Part shown: positions 1 to 7,812 of the stretch, in pieces | How the letters are laid out: every line of letters begins with the position of its first letter | Position numbering within the stretch: the stretch's first letter is position 1 | Assembly (NCBI GenBank): GCA_022510745.1 | Contig: JAFLSY010000009.1 | Location: 1-64,000 of the forward strand | Length of the DNA stretch: 64,000 nucleotides | Direction of reading: 5' to 3' | Source of the DNA: Lachnospiraceae bacterium | GTDB taxonomy: Bacteria; Bacillota; Clostridia; Lachnospirales; Lachnospiraceae | Position numbers and translations under genes: made by a program | The notes under the pieces: generated by a model | What the model was told of the DNA's origin: nothing | The model's input: the letters and a program-made list of their open reading frames with translations, nothing else | Database searches by the model: none

Positions 1-57
1 AGGTGTAAGCACAGCAATGTGTTCAGCTGACATTTACTAATCGGTCGAGGGCTTATC
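1..57 (+). rRNA. 23S ribosomal RNA, 3' end (partial)
   Basis: The first bases match the conserved 3' terminal part of bacterial 23S rRNA: the helix around GTGTAAGC, then TACTAATCGGTCGAGG and GCTTATCC. The gene begins before the window. No 5S gene follows in the 150 bases before the tRNAs. The end is set by similarity to the usual mature 3' end and may be off by a few bases. Confidence 0.93.
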
Positions 58-144
58 CTGAACAGGCAGGGAATGTTATCGGATGAATGAAAGAGGAGTT
101 TCGCTGTTCGGTTTTCAAGGCACAAATCTTAAGGCGTTATGCTG

Positions 145-205
145 AGGCAAAATGCCGAGGCATAAGTGTCTAAAGGCTTTGCCTTGGTCATTTGCCTTTT
201 TTTAT
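145..205 (+). terminator. Intrinsic terminator between 23S rRNA and tRNA-Glu
   Basis: AGGCAAAATG with CCGAGGC (145-161) pairs with GCCTTGG and CATTTGCCT (181-197), leaving one bulged base and one G-U pair. A run of seven T residues follows. The run ends just before tRNA-Glu, so the tRNAs depend either on read-through or on a promoter not seen here. Confidence 0.75.
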
Positions 206-207
206 TT

Positions 208-279
208 GGCTCCATGGTCAAGCGGTTAAGACATCGCCCTTTCACGGCGGTAACACGGGTTCGATTCCCGTTGGAGTCA
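208..279 (+). tRNA. tRNA-Glu (anticodon TTC)
   Basis: Cloverleaf with acceptor GGCTCCA paired to TGGAGTC, D-arm GGTCAAGCGGTTAAGAC, anticodon loop CTTTCAC within a CGCC stem, T-loop GGTTCGATTCC and discriminator A. The CCA end is not encoded. It directly abuts the next tRNA. Confidence 0.97.
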
Positions 280-351
280 TCCTCGATAGCTCAATGGTAG
301 AGCACTCGGCTGTTAACCGAGTTGTTGTAGGTTCGAGCCCTACTCGGGGAG
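280..351 (+). tRNA. tRNA-Asn (anticodon GTT)
   Basis: Acceptor TCCTCGA (280-286) pairs with TCGGGGA (344-350); discriminator G351. The anticodon arm CTCGGCTGTTAACCGAG carries GTT. CCA is not encoded. Confidence 0.97.
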
Positions 352-354
352 TTT

Positions 355-425
355 GGCGACATAGCCAAGTGGTAAGGCACGGGTCTGCAACACCCTGATC
401 ACCAGTTCAAATCTGGTTGTCGCCT
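355..425 (+). tRNA. tRNA-Cys (anticodon GCA)
   Basis: Acceptor GGCGACA pairs with TGTCGCC (418-424). The discriminator is T, the base typical of tRNA-Cys. The anticodon loop CTGCAAC carries GCA. Confidence 0.96.
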
Positions 426-430
426 TTATA

Positions 431-465
431 AAAACCTCGAAAGTGATGAACTTTCGAGGTTTTTG
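431..465 (+). terminator. Terminator of the tRNA cluster
   Basis: AAACCTCGAAAGT (432-444) and ACTTTCGAGGTTT (450-462) form a perfect stem with a 5-base loop, followed by T residues. It closes the rRNA/tRNA transcript. Confidence 0.9.
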
Positions 466-595
466 GTTTAACAGATTAGTATAATGACAAACTAGAAAAT
501 AGATGTTATAATGACTACATGTAAAATGCGTGAGTTATGACTGAGACAAAGTTTCTAAAAAAAGGTAGTCGTGACTGGCGGGGAAGGGACTTTAC

Positions 596-1660
596 GTGTT
601 GGTAATACAGATTTTAATTTTGACAGTATTGTTCATAGGGATTCCCATCGTTGTCGGTGGATTTTTTAAAAATATAAGCGGGGATATGCCTGCTTTTTTG
701 TTTTGCTGGGTGAGCGGACAGATCTGCCTGTGGGCGGGATTTTTGCTGATTTGTGTACCGATGATTTTATTGCGGCGTTTTTTGGAACATACTGTGGCTG
801 TTTATAGCATATACGTGGGAGTTTTGTTACTGTTTTGTATAGTATGGAGAATTAAAAAGAGAACAAATAATCATGGTAAGGTTTTGACCGTTGAACAACA
901 TGGGAAAAAGGATAAGATTGCTATATGCCTATGGTGTTGTGTTGCCATACTATTATTGTTACAGTTAATACTGGTTGGCGTGTTGGCATATGAGGAAGGT
1001 GATGATGCTTTTTATGTAGCAGTCTCCACCATAGCAACTAAGTACAATACCATGTATAAGGTACTGCCTTATAGCGGAGGAAGCACACTGCTGGATATGA
1101 GACATGGGCTGGCACCATTTCCTATATGGATAGCCATGTTCTCCAGATTATCCGGGGTGCATGCTGCAATTTTGGCCCAAATAATTTTTCCGATAGTTCT
1201 GATCATCATGAGTTATTCCATTTATCTTCAAATAGGATGGCGATTGTTTCCGGAGGGGACAAGAAAGTGCCCACTCTTTATGTTGTTCTTGGAATTATTG
1301 ATCTTATTTGGAGGCACTTCCCTTTATACCGCAGAAAATTTTCTGCTGGTCAGAACGGCACAGGGAAAGGCAGTACTGGCTAATATTATTATTCCTTTTC
1401 TATTTTTACTGTTTTTGATACTGTTAGAGGATATGCAGCAAAACAAGCGGGTGAGTCCCGGGTATTGGATATTGGTAATGTTGACCATGATGGCGGGCTG
1501 CCTGTGCAGCACACAGGGGGCATTGATTACCTGTACTCTGGCAGGTGTAGTAGGATTTTGTGCGGCAGCCGGTTATAAACGCTGGAAGATTCTGCTGCCG
1601 ATTTTGGGATGTTGCATTGTTCCTGTCTGTATGGCATGCCTATATCTGGTATTGCGCTAA
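596..1660 (+). CDS. Polytopic membrane protein, glycosyltransferase-C-like (possibly DUF6077)
   Basis: This is a 354-residue protein of roughly ten hydrophobic segments with short loops. An extracytoplasmic stretch near residues 135-165 contains EGDDAFY and LLDMRHGLAPFPIW, the kind of acidic first loop seen in GT-C membrane glycosyltransferases and polymerases. I think of the DUF6077 family but cannot confirm it. The start is GTG, preceded by a purine-rich GGGGAAGGGA. A second membrane gene begins 20 bases downstream, so the two probably form a transcription unit, perhaps for a cell-surface glycan. No substrate can be inferred. Confidence 0.7.
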   Translation: MLVIQILILTVLFIGIPIVVGGFFKNISGDMPAFLFCWVSGQICLWAGFLLICVPMILLRRFLEHTVAVYSIYVGVLLLFCIVWRIKKRTNNHGKVLTVEQHGKKDKIAICLWCCVAILLLLQLILVGVLAYEEGDDAFYVAVSTIATKYNTMYKVLPYSGGSTLLDMRHGLAPFPIWIAMFSRLSGVHAAILAQIIFPIVLIIMSYSIYLQIGWRLFPEGTRKCPLFMLFLELLILFGGTSLYTAENFLLVRTAQGKAVLANIIIPFLFLLFLILLEDMQQNKRVSPGYWILVMLTMMAGCLCSTQGALITCTLAGVVGFCAAAGYKRWKILLPILGCCIVPVCMACLYLVLR

Positions 1661-1680
1661 AATCATGAGAGGATGGAATT

Positions 1681-2445
1681 TTGAGCATGAGCAGCGTCAT
1701 TAACACATTTCAGAATTATATAGGAACGGGATCTATTGTGATCTGGTTTTTGCTGGCATTACTCTACTTGTTGTGCAATGAAAAACAAAAGCCCAGGCGA
1801 ATTCTGTTTATCTACACGCCGATATTGCTGCTGCTGTTATTTTTCAATCCCCTGTTTGCAAAAGCCTTTTTTATTCTGGTAGGGGAGGAAATATATTTCA
1901 GAAATTTTTGGCTGTTGCCCATCATTGTGGTGCTCGCCTATGCCGCGGTTCAAATTTTTAGCAGTCTTAAAGGGAAAAAAGCTGTATGTTTTGCTACGAT
2001 CGTTGTGTTACTAATTACTTTTTCCGGTAAGCTGGTATACAGTAATCCGCTTTATACTAAGGCACAGAATCCATATCACGTACCCAATGCGGTAGTACAC
2101 ATATGCGACGCCATTGAAGTTCCCGGACATGAAGTGATGGCGGTTTTTCCATATGAATTATTGTTATATGTACGTCAATATGATCCGTTGGTACGAATGC
2201 CATACGGAAGGGATGCAATGATGGGTTGGAGGGATGAGCTTTATAACGCAATGGAAGCTCCTGTTATTGAACTGGATGTGCTGGTACCGCTGACCCGTGA
2301 GGCTGGCTGCCATTATATTGTTTTGAGAAGCGGGGATAAAATCGCGGGGAATCTGCAGGACTATGGCTTAGAATGGCTCATGGAAACAGACGGTTATGTG
2401 GTATATATTGATCCCGCTGTGGAACAAATTGTTCCATATTTTTAA
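1681..2445 (+). CDS. Membrane protein with C-terminal extracytoplasmic domain
   Basis: About 254 residues. Four or five hydrophobic segments occupy residues 15-125, including NPLFAKAFF and EEIYFRNFWLLP, and a soluble domain of about 120 residues follows. GAGAGGA lies 7 bases before TTG 1681; an ATG at 1687 is the alternative start. It is probably co-transcribed with the GT-C-like gene upstream and may be its partner. The next gene's ribosome binding site follows its stop. I do not recognise a characterised family. Confidence 0.65.
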   Translation: MSMSSVINTFQNYIGTGSIVIWFLLALLYLLCNEKQKPRRILFIYTPILLLLLFFNPLFAKAFFILVGEEIYFRNFWLLPIIVVLAYAAVQIFSSLKGKKAVCFATIVVLLITFSGKLVYSNPLYTKAQNPYHVPNAVVHICDAIEVPGHEVMAVFPYELLLYVRQYDPLVRMPYGRDAMMGWRDELYNAMEAPVIELDVLVPLTREAGCHYIVLRSGDKIAGNLQDYGLEWLMETDGYVVYIDPAVEQIVPYF

Positions 2446-2467
2446 TGAGTTAAGGAGAGGACGAGGT

Positions 2468-3208
2468 ATGCGTATCTTTTGGGGAATACTGGGTGGAATT
2501 TGCCTTGTATATTGCTTGTCCCTGTTTTTGGCCGGTGGTTACGGAACCAAATTCTTTCTCATCTGGGGAGTGCTTGGAATTGTTTTTTTGTTCTGGGCAA
2601 AATACGGAGACAAAGTAAAAGAGCGTTTTCCCAAAAGAGTAAAGAAGGCAGTTTCGCTGTTGATCGGTGTAGGCGTGCTGACCTTTGTAATTGTAGAGTG
2701 TGTTATTCTCAGCGGATTCTTTGTCAAAGGGAAAGAGAATCTGGACTATATCATAGTGTTGGGGGCGCAGGTGAGAGAAAACGGTCCCAGTTATGTTTTG
2801 CAGAAACGGTTGGATGCGGCATATGAGTATCTGGAAAACAACCCGAGTACCATAGTCATTGTGTCCGGCGGACAGGGCAGCAACGAGCCAACTACCGAGG
2901 CGCAGGGAATGTATGAGTATCTGATAGGAAGAGGTATTGCACCGGAGCGTATTTTAATGGAAGGCGCTTCCAGGAATACCAGTGAAAATATCAGGTACAG
3001 CATGCAGTTATTTGATGCCGAAAACAGCAGTGTAGGTATTGTGACCAATAATTTTCATGTATTTCGCGGCGTGCATCTGGCCAGAGCAGAAGGCTGTGCG
3101 GATGTATATGGTATTGTGGCCGGATCACATCCGGGCTATCTGCCAAACAATATGCTGCGGGAATTTTTCGGTGTAGTCAAGGATTTCTTATCAGGAAATC
3201 TGACTTAA
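2468..3208 (+). CDS. YdcF/SanA-like DUF218 membrane protein
   Basis: The 246-residue protein has three N-terminal hydrophobic segments (about 3-22, 25-42, 60-85) and then a DUF218 domain. Family motifs are visible: LDYIIVLGAQV, LQKRLDAA, IVSGGQG, NTSENI and VTNNFHVFRG. Members such as SanA, ElyC and YdcF affect envelope polysaccharide or murein metabolism; the reaction is not settled. The ATG at 2468 is chosen because AAGGAGAGG precedes it; the frame is open 24 codons further upstream, inside the previous gene. Confidence 0.85.
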   Translation: MRIFWGILGGICLVYCLSLFLAGGYGTKFFLIWGVLGIVFLFWAKYGDKVKERFPKRVKKAVSLLIGVGVLTFVIVECVILSGFFVKGKENLDYIIVLGAQVRENGPSYVLQKRLDAAYEYLENNPSTIVIVSGGQGSNEPTTEAQGMYEYLIGRGIAPERILMEGASRNTSENIRYSMQLFDAENSSVGIVTNNFHVFRGVHLARAEGCADVYGIVAGSHPGYLPNNMLREFFGVVKDFLSGNLT

Positions 3209-3256
3209 AAAATATACGGGGAGTATATCATAATAAAGAAAAAGGGAGGCAGAGCG

Positions 3257-3991
3257 ATGGCAGAAATGACTTATGAAGAAAAAATAGAAAAGCTGAAAAG
3301 CATGTTGGCGGAAAGCAAGAGTCTGGTATTTTTTGGCGGGGCCGGTGTTTCCACGGAGAGCGGTATTCCGGATTTTCGGAGTGTGGACGGACTATATCAT
3401 CAGCAGTACGACTACCCGCCGGAAACTATTTTAAGCCATACTTTTTACAGGCGGAATACGGAGGAGTTTTACCGTTTCTATCGAAATAAAATGCTCTTTT
3501 TGGACGCCTTGCCCAATGCGGCCCATAAGAAGCTGGCTCAGTGGGAGCAGGAAGGCAAGTTAAAGGCAGTTGTGACCCAGAATATCGACGGATTGCATCA
3601 GGCGGCAGGCAGCAAGGCGGTTTGGGAGCTGCACGGGAGCGTGCATCGCAATTATTGTGAGGACTGCGGTGCATTTTATAATGTAGAGTATGTACGGGAT
3701 TGTGAGGGAGTACCGGTGTGCAGTAAATGCGGCGGCCCCATCAAGCCGGATGTGGTGCTCTATGAGGAAGGCTTAAGCCAGAAGGTCATAACCGGAGCCG
3801 TAAAGGCCATACAGGAAGCGGATATGCTGATCATTGGCGGAACCTCTCTTGCCGTTTATCCGGCAGCCGGACTGATTGATTATTTTTCCGGCAAGTATTT
3901 GGTACTGATCAACAAGTCCGCTACACCCAGGGACAATATGGCGGACCTTGTGATACAAGGCAGCATCGGAGAAATCTTTGCCGGTCTATAG
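3257..3991 (+). CDS. cobB: NAD-dependent protein deacylase, Sir2 family
   Basis: A complete 244-residue sirtuin, cytoplasmic, removing acyl groups from lysine with NAD consumption. Visible motifs: GAGVSTESGIPDFRS for NAD binding, TQNIDGLH, the catalytic histidine in ELHGS, a four-cysteine zinc site (CEDC and CSKC) and GTSLAVYPAAG. Size and zinc pattern resemble the Thermotoga-type (class U) enzymes. It has its own AGGGAGG ribosome binding site. DUF951 follows 17 bases downstream. Confidence 0.95.
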   Translation: MAEMTYEEKIEKLKSMLAESKSLVFFGGAGVSTESGIPDFRSVDGLYHQQYDYPPETILSHTFYRRNTEEFYRFYRNKMLFLDALPNAAHKKLAQWEQEGKLKAVVTQNIDGLHQAAGSKAVWELHGSVHRNYCEDCGAFYNVEYVRDCEGVPVCSKCGGPIKPDVVLYEEGLSQKVITGAVKAIQEADMLIIGGTSLAVYPAAGLIDYFSGKYLVLINKSATPRDNMADLVIQGSIGEIFAGL

Positions 3992-4008
3992 TAGTAACAG
4001 GAGGCTTT

Positions 4009-4191
4009 ATGGATATTCAAGTGGGTGATATGATAAAATTAAAAAAGCAGCACCCCTGCGGCAGTCAGGAATGGCAGGTGTTGCGGGTAGGAGCGGATTT
4101 TAGGCTGAAATGCGCAGGCTGCGGACATCAGATCATGATAGCCCGTAAGCAGGTGGAGAAAAATATCAGGGATATTAAACGCGGTAATTAG
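4009..4191 (+). CDS. DUF951 family protein
   Basis: A 60-residue protein with the DUF951 pattern: GDMIKLKKQHPCGSQEWQVLR, GADFRLKCAGCGH and a basic tail. The three cysteines (in HPCG and CAGC) suggest metal binding or a small RNA-binding fold, which is inference. It is well preceded by AGGAGG. The family often lies next to housekeeping genes in Firmicutes; its role is unknown. Confidence 0.9.
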   Translation: MDIQVGDMIKLKKQHPCGSQEWQVLRVGADFRLKCAGCGHQIMIARKQVEKNIRDIKRGN

Positions 4192-4231
4192 ACGGACTCA
4201 AAAAATATAGAGAAAAATCGGGAAAAAAGCT

Positions 4232-4260
4232 TGAAAGTTGCGGAATTCTATGGTAACATA
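4232..4260 (+). promoter_or_regulatory. Probable promoter of rpsF-ssb-rpsR
   Basis: TTGAAA (4232-4237) and TAACAT (4255-4260) are separated by 17 bases. A hairpin-forming repeat, CGGAAT with ATTCCG (4242-4269), overlaps the -10 region. The leader from about 4267 to rpsF is short, and I could not identify an S6:S18-binding structure in it with certainty. Confidence 0.45.
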
Positions 4261-4325
4261 AGATTCCGTGATATATAATTCCTTGCTCCGTAAATCGGGG
4301 CCAGAGACCATAAGGAGGTAGTAGC

Positions 4326-4613
4326 ATGAGCAAATATGAATTAACAGTTGTTGTAAGTGCGAAAATCGAAGATGATGAAAGAGCAGCCGTAATTGACAAG
4401 TGCAAGGCACTGGTTGAGAGATTCGGCGGCGCTATCACCAACATTGATGAATGGGGTAAGAGAAAGTTAGCTTACGAAGTTCAGAAGATGAAGGAAGCGT
4501 TCTACTATTTCATTCAGTTCGATGCTGAGACGACCGCTCCCGCTGAGATCGAGAGCCGTATCCGCATTATGGACAATGTTATCAGATATTTAATCGTAAA
4601 ACAAGAAGCATAG
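4326..4613 (+). CDS. rpsF: 30S ribosomal protein S6
   Basis: 95 residues, normal length for S6. Recognised from the N-terminal KYELTVVVSAKI strand, the central WGKRKLAYEVQK motif and the ending NVIRYLIVK. S6 binds S18 on the small-subunit platform. AAGGAGG precedes the ATG. It is first in the conserved rpsF-ssb-rpsR operon. Confidence 0.97.
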   Translation: MSKYELTVVVSAKIEDDERAAVIDKCKALVERFGGAITNIDEWGKRKLAYEVQKMKEAFYYFIQFDAETTAPAEIESRIRIMDNVIRYLIVKQEA

Positions 4614-4658
4614 GTGATACCGGGAGGGTTCCTGGTATACCGGAAAGAGAGACTTGAT

Positions 4659-5099
4659 ATGAATAAAGTAATTCTTATGGGAAGATTGACCAGAGATCCC
4701 GAGGTAAGATATTCTCAGGGAAGTAATCAAACGGCTGTTGCCAGATTTTCCGTTGCAGTAGACAGAAGATTCAAGAGGGACGGCGAGCCCGATGCGGATT
4801 TCTTTAACTGTACGGCATTCGGCAGACAGGCAGAATTCGTAGAACGCTATCTGCACAAGGGTGTAAAGATTCTTGTAGTTGGCCGTGTACAGAATGACAA
4901 CTATACGAACAAGGACGGACAGATGGTTTACAGTGTCCGCATCATGGTGGATGAGATTGAGTTTGCGGAAAGCAAGAATGCTTCCGGAGATAACAGCAAT
5001 TATATGGGAGGCAATAATTCCAGACCTGAGCCTTCAGGAGCAGGGGACGGATTTATGAACATCCCGGACGGAATCGATGAGGAATTGCCGTTCAACTAA
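4659..5099 (+). CDS. ssb: Single-stranded DNA-binding protein
   Basis: 146 residues. The OB-fold domain (about 1-105) begins [18 protein letters not shown] and includes [12 protein letters not shown] and VVGRVQ. A flexible glycine/asparagine-rich linker leads to the acidic tail DEELPFN, the partner-binding tip of bacterial SSB. The frame opens 15 codons earlier, but ATG 4659 matches the family start. It lies between rpsF and rpsR, as usual in Firmicutes. Confidence 0.97.
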   Translation: MNKVILMGRLTRDPEVRYSQGSNQTAVARFSVAVDRRFKRDGEPDADFFNCTAFGRQAEFVERYLHKGVKILVVGRVQNDNYTNKDGQMVYSVRIMVDEIEFAESKNASGDNSNYMGGNNSRPEPSGAGDGFMNIPDGIDEELPFN

Positions 5100-5125
5100 T
5101 AATTTATAAGAATGGAGGCACTGAC

Positions 5126-5392
5126 ATGGCATTTAATAAAGCAGCTGACAAGGCAGACGCGCCTGTAAGGAAAAAAGGCGGAATGCGTAGAAGAAAAAAA
5201 GTTTGTGTATTTTGTGGCAAGGACAATGTGATTGACTACAAGGATGTAAATAAGCTGAAGAGATACGTATCCGAGAGAGGGAAGATTCTTCCCAGAAGGA
5301 TTACCGGCAACTGTGCAAAGCATCAGAGAGCACTGACTGTTGCAATCAAGAGAGCGCGCCACGTTGCATTGATGCCTTATACTTGTGACTAA
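5126..5392 (+). CDS. rpsR: 30S ribosomal protein S18
   Basis: 88 residues with a basic N-terminus ([13 protein letters not shown]) and the S18 core: [31 protein letters not shown] and [12 protein letters not shown]. The CVFCGK and NCAKH cysteines suggest a C+ (zinc-retaining) form. ATGGAGGCACTGAC precedes the start. An intrinsic terminator follows. Confidence 0.97.
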   Translation: MAFNKAADKADAPVRKKGGMRRRKKVCVFCGKDNVIDYKDVNKLKRYVSERGKILPRRITGNCAKHQRALTVAIKRARHVALMPYTCD

Positions 5393-5413
5393 ATCCGGTT
5401 GGATTGTAGGAAG

Positions 5414-5443
5414 CGGCTAATCCCTTTGGGGTTAGCCGTTTTT
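5414..5443 (+). terminator. Terminator after rpsR
   Basis: CGGCTAATCCC pairs with GGGGTTAGCCG across a TTT loop, followed by TTTTT. It ends the ribosomal operon. Confidence 0.92.
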
Positions 5444-5457
5444 GTCGGGGGAGAAAC

Positions 5458-7662
5458 ATGAAAGTTACCATAAAAGGGATCATGCATCATAGCGGATTGC
5501 AGAATAACGCTAGATACCTTGGCATATTAATGTTGCTGCTTGGCCTGTGTGCAGGCTGTGGTATTGCGGATTCCCAAAGCGAGAGTACGCTCTCTCAGAC
5601 TGAGTCCATATCACATGGCAACCTAGTCGAAATACAGGGCGAATTACAGTGGAATGAGGATTTTTCCTGGACTTATTGCCCGGAGAAAAATGGGAGCACA
5701 GACGAGCTGATTGGTTATTTCGTGCGTGAAGTAGATTCTAAAAATCCACTTGCATTTGAAACGCAGGATAGCGGCAAAGTGCTGGTATTTAGGCAGGAGT
5801 TTAGCGAGGTAAGCTTTTATGAGCAGATAAAGGAACGAGAGAATCAATATGAGGGATGTTTGATCGATATTATTGGAGGAACCGAACTGACGCTGGCAGC
5901 CCGGGTAGAGGCGGATAAGATGTATCAAGAAGAGCCTTACGGAAACTGTTATGAGCTGTATCTCCAGCAAGGTGAGGTGGGGTACACCTTCCAAGCTATG
6001 GATTTAAAGAAAATAGAATGGTATGGTTTTCTGAAAGAACTGCTTCTTACGGCCGATTTACATTGGAGAGAGCAGGATGCTTACACTGATACGGTATTTC
6101 TTACACTTATAAACCCGCGGAAAAAGCCTGAGTGGGATTGCTGGCTGCTGCAGTTTGACGGGGTGCTCCTGCCGATGGAGTGGGAGTATTTGACTTCCTG
6201 CAATCTCTATGAAGACGGACTGCGTATCTGTTATATACAATATAGCTGGCAGGAGGAAGAACCTGTTGCGGCGGAATGCCTGCTGCGTCATGTGGAAGCA
6301 TTTCCCGCTTTTGAAACGGAGTCTGAGTTATACGATTGGTTTAGGGAGAGGATTCCCTCCATACGGAGTTATGCGGCGTACCTAATAGATGAAGTTTTTG
6401 AAACTGCGCGATCTGGAGATGAGAATACTGCTTGGGTAATGGAGAAAACACCCTATAGGGAGATCATGACAGAGGATGGACAATGTCTGCTGTATTTGAC
6501 TTATAAAGATCAATATTATGAGTTTTACTATGATACAGCATGGGGTGGTATTTGGAGATGCCCTTTTGATGAGCGTATTACGCGCAGCATATTGGGTATT
6601 GGCTGGCAGTGGGACATAGGATATGAGGTCACGGTATCGGAAAACGGCCTGACCAACCGTTATGATAATCTTAGGGAGAAATACTATCTGCAGCGGGAGA
6701 TCGGGGAGGACATTTTTTCCTTTGCCGTAGAATATGTGTATCAACCGGGCGATGACGAGAGAGCACCGGAAGAAATCGGCAGACTGTGGAAGATTACCGT
6801 ATACCGAAATGGAGAAAGCGAGGCTTTTCAGGAAATAGAAGTCTATTCTTCAGCATTTTGTGAATGTCCTGTGAGTTTTTATGATTTCAATGCGGATGGC
6901 TATGAGGATTTGATCGTCTATTACTATTATGGCGCTAACGGCGGCAGCGAGAGCCGCTATTTGTGGAGCCCTTCCCGGGAGAGTTTTGCATATTTTCCTG
7001 ATTTGGAATATTACGGCAGCTATTATGTAGATCCGGAGACCAGAAGGCTGCATATTCATTATCACGGTTCGGCGGTAAGCGGAAGTGATGAAGTCTATCA
7101 GTGGAAAAATGAGATGGACTGCGAATTGATAAAAGATCTCACATACGATCTTTTTCGGGATGATACCTGTACCATACAGATATCCAGTTATGACGGAGGC
7201 AGGCAGGAGATACTCTCTGACTATGTCTACAGTGTGGAAGAATATGAGGCACGCGAGCATGACATCTGGAGTACCTATTATGAGGATTTTATTTGGGAAC
7301 AGGAAGTCACCGTGGACGGGGAAACCTATATTCTGCGCTATGCCCAAAGCCAGATGGAAGATCCGGTGATGGAGTGGCAGATAAATTATTATGGAAGACT
7401 CTATGTTTACAGAGAGGATACTTATCTGATCAGAGTGATAGGGGATGAGATCAATGAGCCTTGGTCCCGCATGGAATGGGTTGAGAAAGACGATGAGAAG
7501 TGGCCTTGGAGCGATTGGCCTGAGCTTGACGATGAGAAGTGTCTGGTCATTCACTTTAAGGATTCTTGGACGGGAGAAGAGATCGGAGCCCATAAAATCC
7601 CGGTAAGCGCTTTTAAAATACCGGATTGGCAGCCGGATGGCAGCCAAAAAGCGGAAGATTAG
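5458..7662 (+). CDS. Large secreted lipoprotein of unknown function
   Basis: 734 residues. A hydrophobic segment ending LLLGLCAGC gives a lipobox, predicting a lipid-anchored cysteine near residue 34. The mature protein is acidic and very rich in Tyr, Trp, Glu and Asp. Near residue 475, DFNADGYEDLIV is a calcium-loop/VCBS-like motif of the kind also seen in the lipoproteins at 13676 and 14716. No enzyme motif was recognised. GGGGGAG precedes ATG 5458; ATG 5482 would also keep the signal peptide. It may depend on weak read-through from rpsR, as no promoter is obvious in the short gap. Confidence 0.7.
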   Translation: MKVTIKGIMHHSGLQNNARYLGILMLLLGLCAGCGIADSQSESTLSQTESISHGNLVEIQGELQWNEDFSWTYCPEKNGSTDELIGYFVREVDSKNPLAFETQDSGKVLVFRQEFSEVSFYEQIKERENQYEGCLIDIIGGTELTLAARVEADKMYQEEPYGNCYELYLQQGEVGYTFQAMDLKKIEWYGFLKELLLTADLHWREQDAYTDTVFLTLINPRKKPEWDCWLLQFDGVLLPMEWEYLTSCNLYEDGLRICYIQYSWQEEEPVAAECLLRHVEAFPAFETESELYDWFRERIPSIRSYAAYLIDEVFETARSGDENTAWVMEKTPYREIMTEDGQCLLYLTYKDQYYEFYYDTAWGGIWRCPFDERITRSILGIGWQWDIGYEVTVSENGLTNRYDNLREKYYLQREIGEDIFSFAVEYVYQPGDDERAPEEIGRLWKITVYRNGESEAFQEIEVYSSAFCECPVSFYDFNADGYEDLIVYYYYGANGGSESRYLWSPSRESFAYFPDLEYYGSYYVDPETRRLHIHYHGSAVSGSDEVYQWKNEMDCELIKDLTYDLFRDDTCTIQISSYDGGRQEILSDYVYSVEEYEAREHDIWSTYYEDFIWEQEVTVDGETYILRYAQSQMEDPVMEWQINYYGRLYVYREDTYLIRVIGDEINEPWSRMEWVEKDDEKWPWSDWPELDDEKCLVIHFKDSWTGEEIGAHKIPVSAFKIPDWQPDGSQKAED

Positions 7663-7735
7663 GGGTAAATTGTGGGAAAGTGATAAAAAGTCCTTGCGTT
7701 CGACAAATTATATTGTGGAAAGATATAGGAAAAAA

Positions 7736-7744
7736 TGGTATACT
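7736..7744 (+). promoter_or_regulatory. Possible extended -10 promoter for gdpP-rplI-dnaB
   Basis: TGG directly followed by TATACT gives an extended -10 element. The -35 region is poor (TGGAAA at the right distance). It lies in the 150-base gap before gdpP. Confidence 0.4.
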
Positions 7745-7812
7745 ATATCAATATAGGGACGTATTGCGATGCAAGGCACTGAAATATGCAGCATGACTGC
7801 GTATGGATGTGA

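Noticed and set aside
596..2445. One membrane gene broken by a frameshift at 1660
   Set aside because: The second frame has its own start and ribosome site and resembles a protein class I know as separate; two genes are the simpler reading, though not proven.
4192..4325. S6:S18-type autoregulatory RNA before rpsF
   Set aside because: A hairpin is present, but it overlaps the probable promoter and the conserved bulge motif could not be identified.
6850..7647. 265-codon open frame opposite the large lipoprotein
   Set aside because: Antisense to a gene with a clear lipobox; rich in Ile/His/Leu as expected for a complement of Tyr/Asp/Glu codons.
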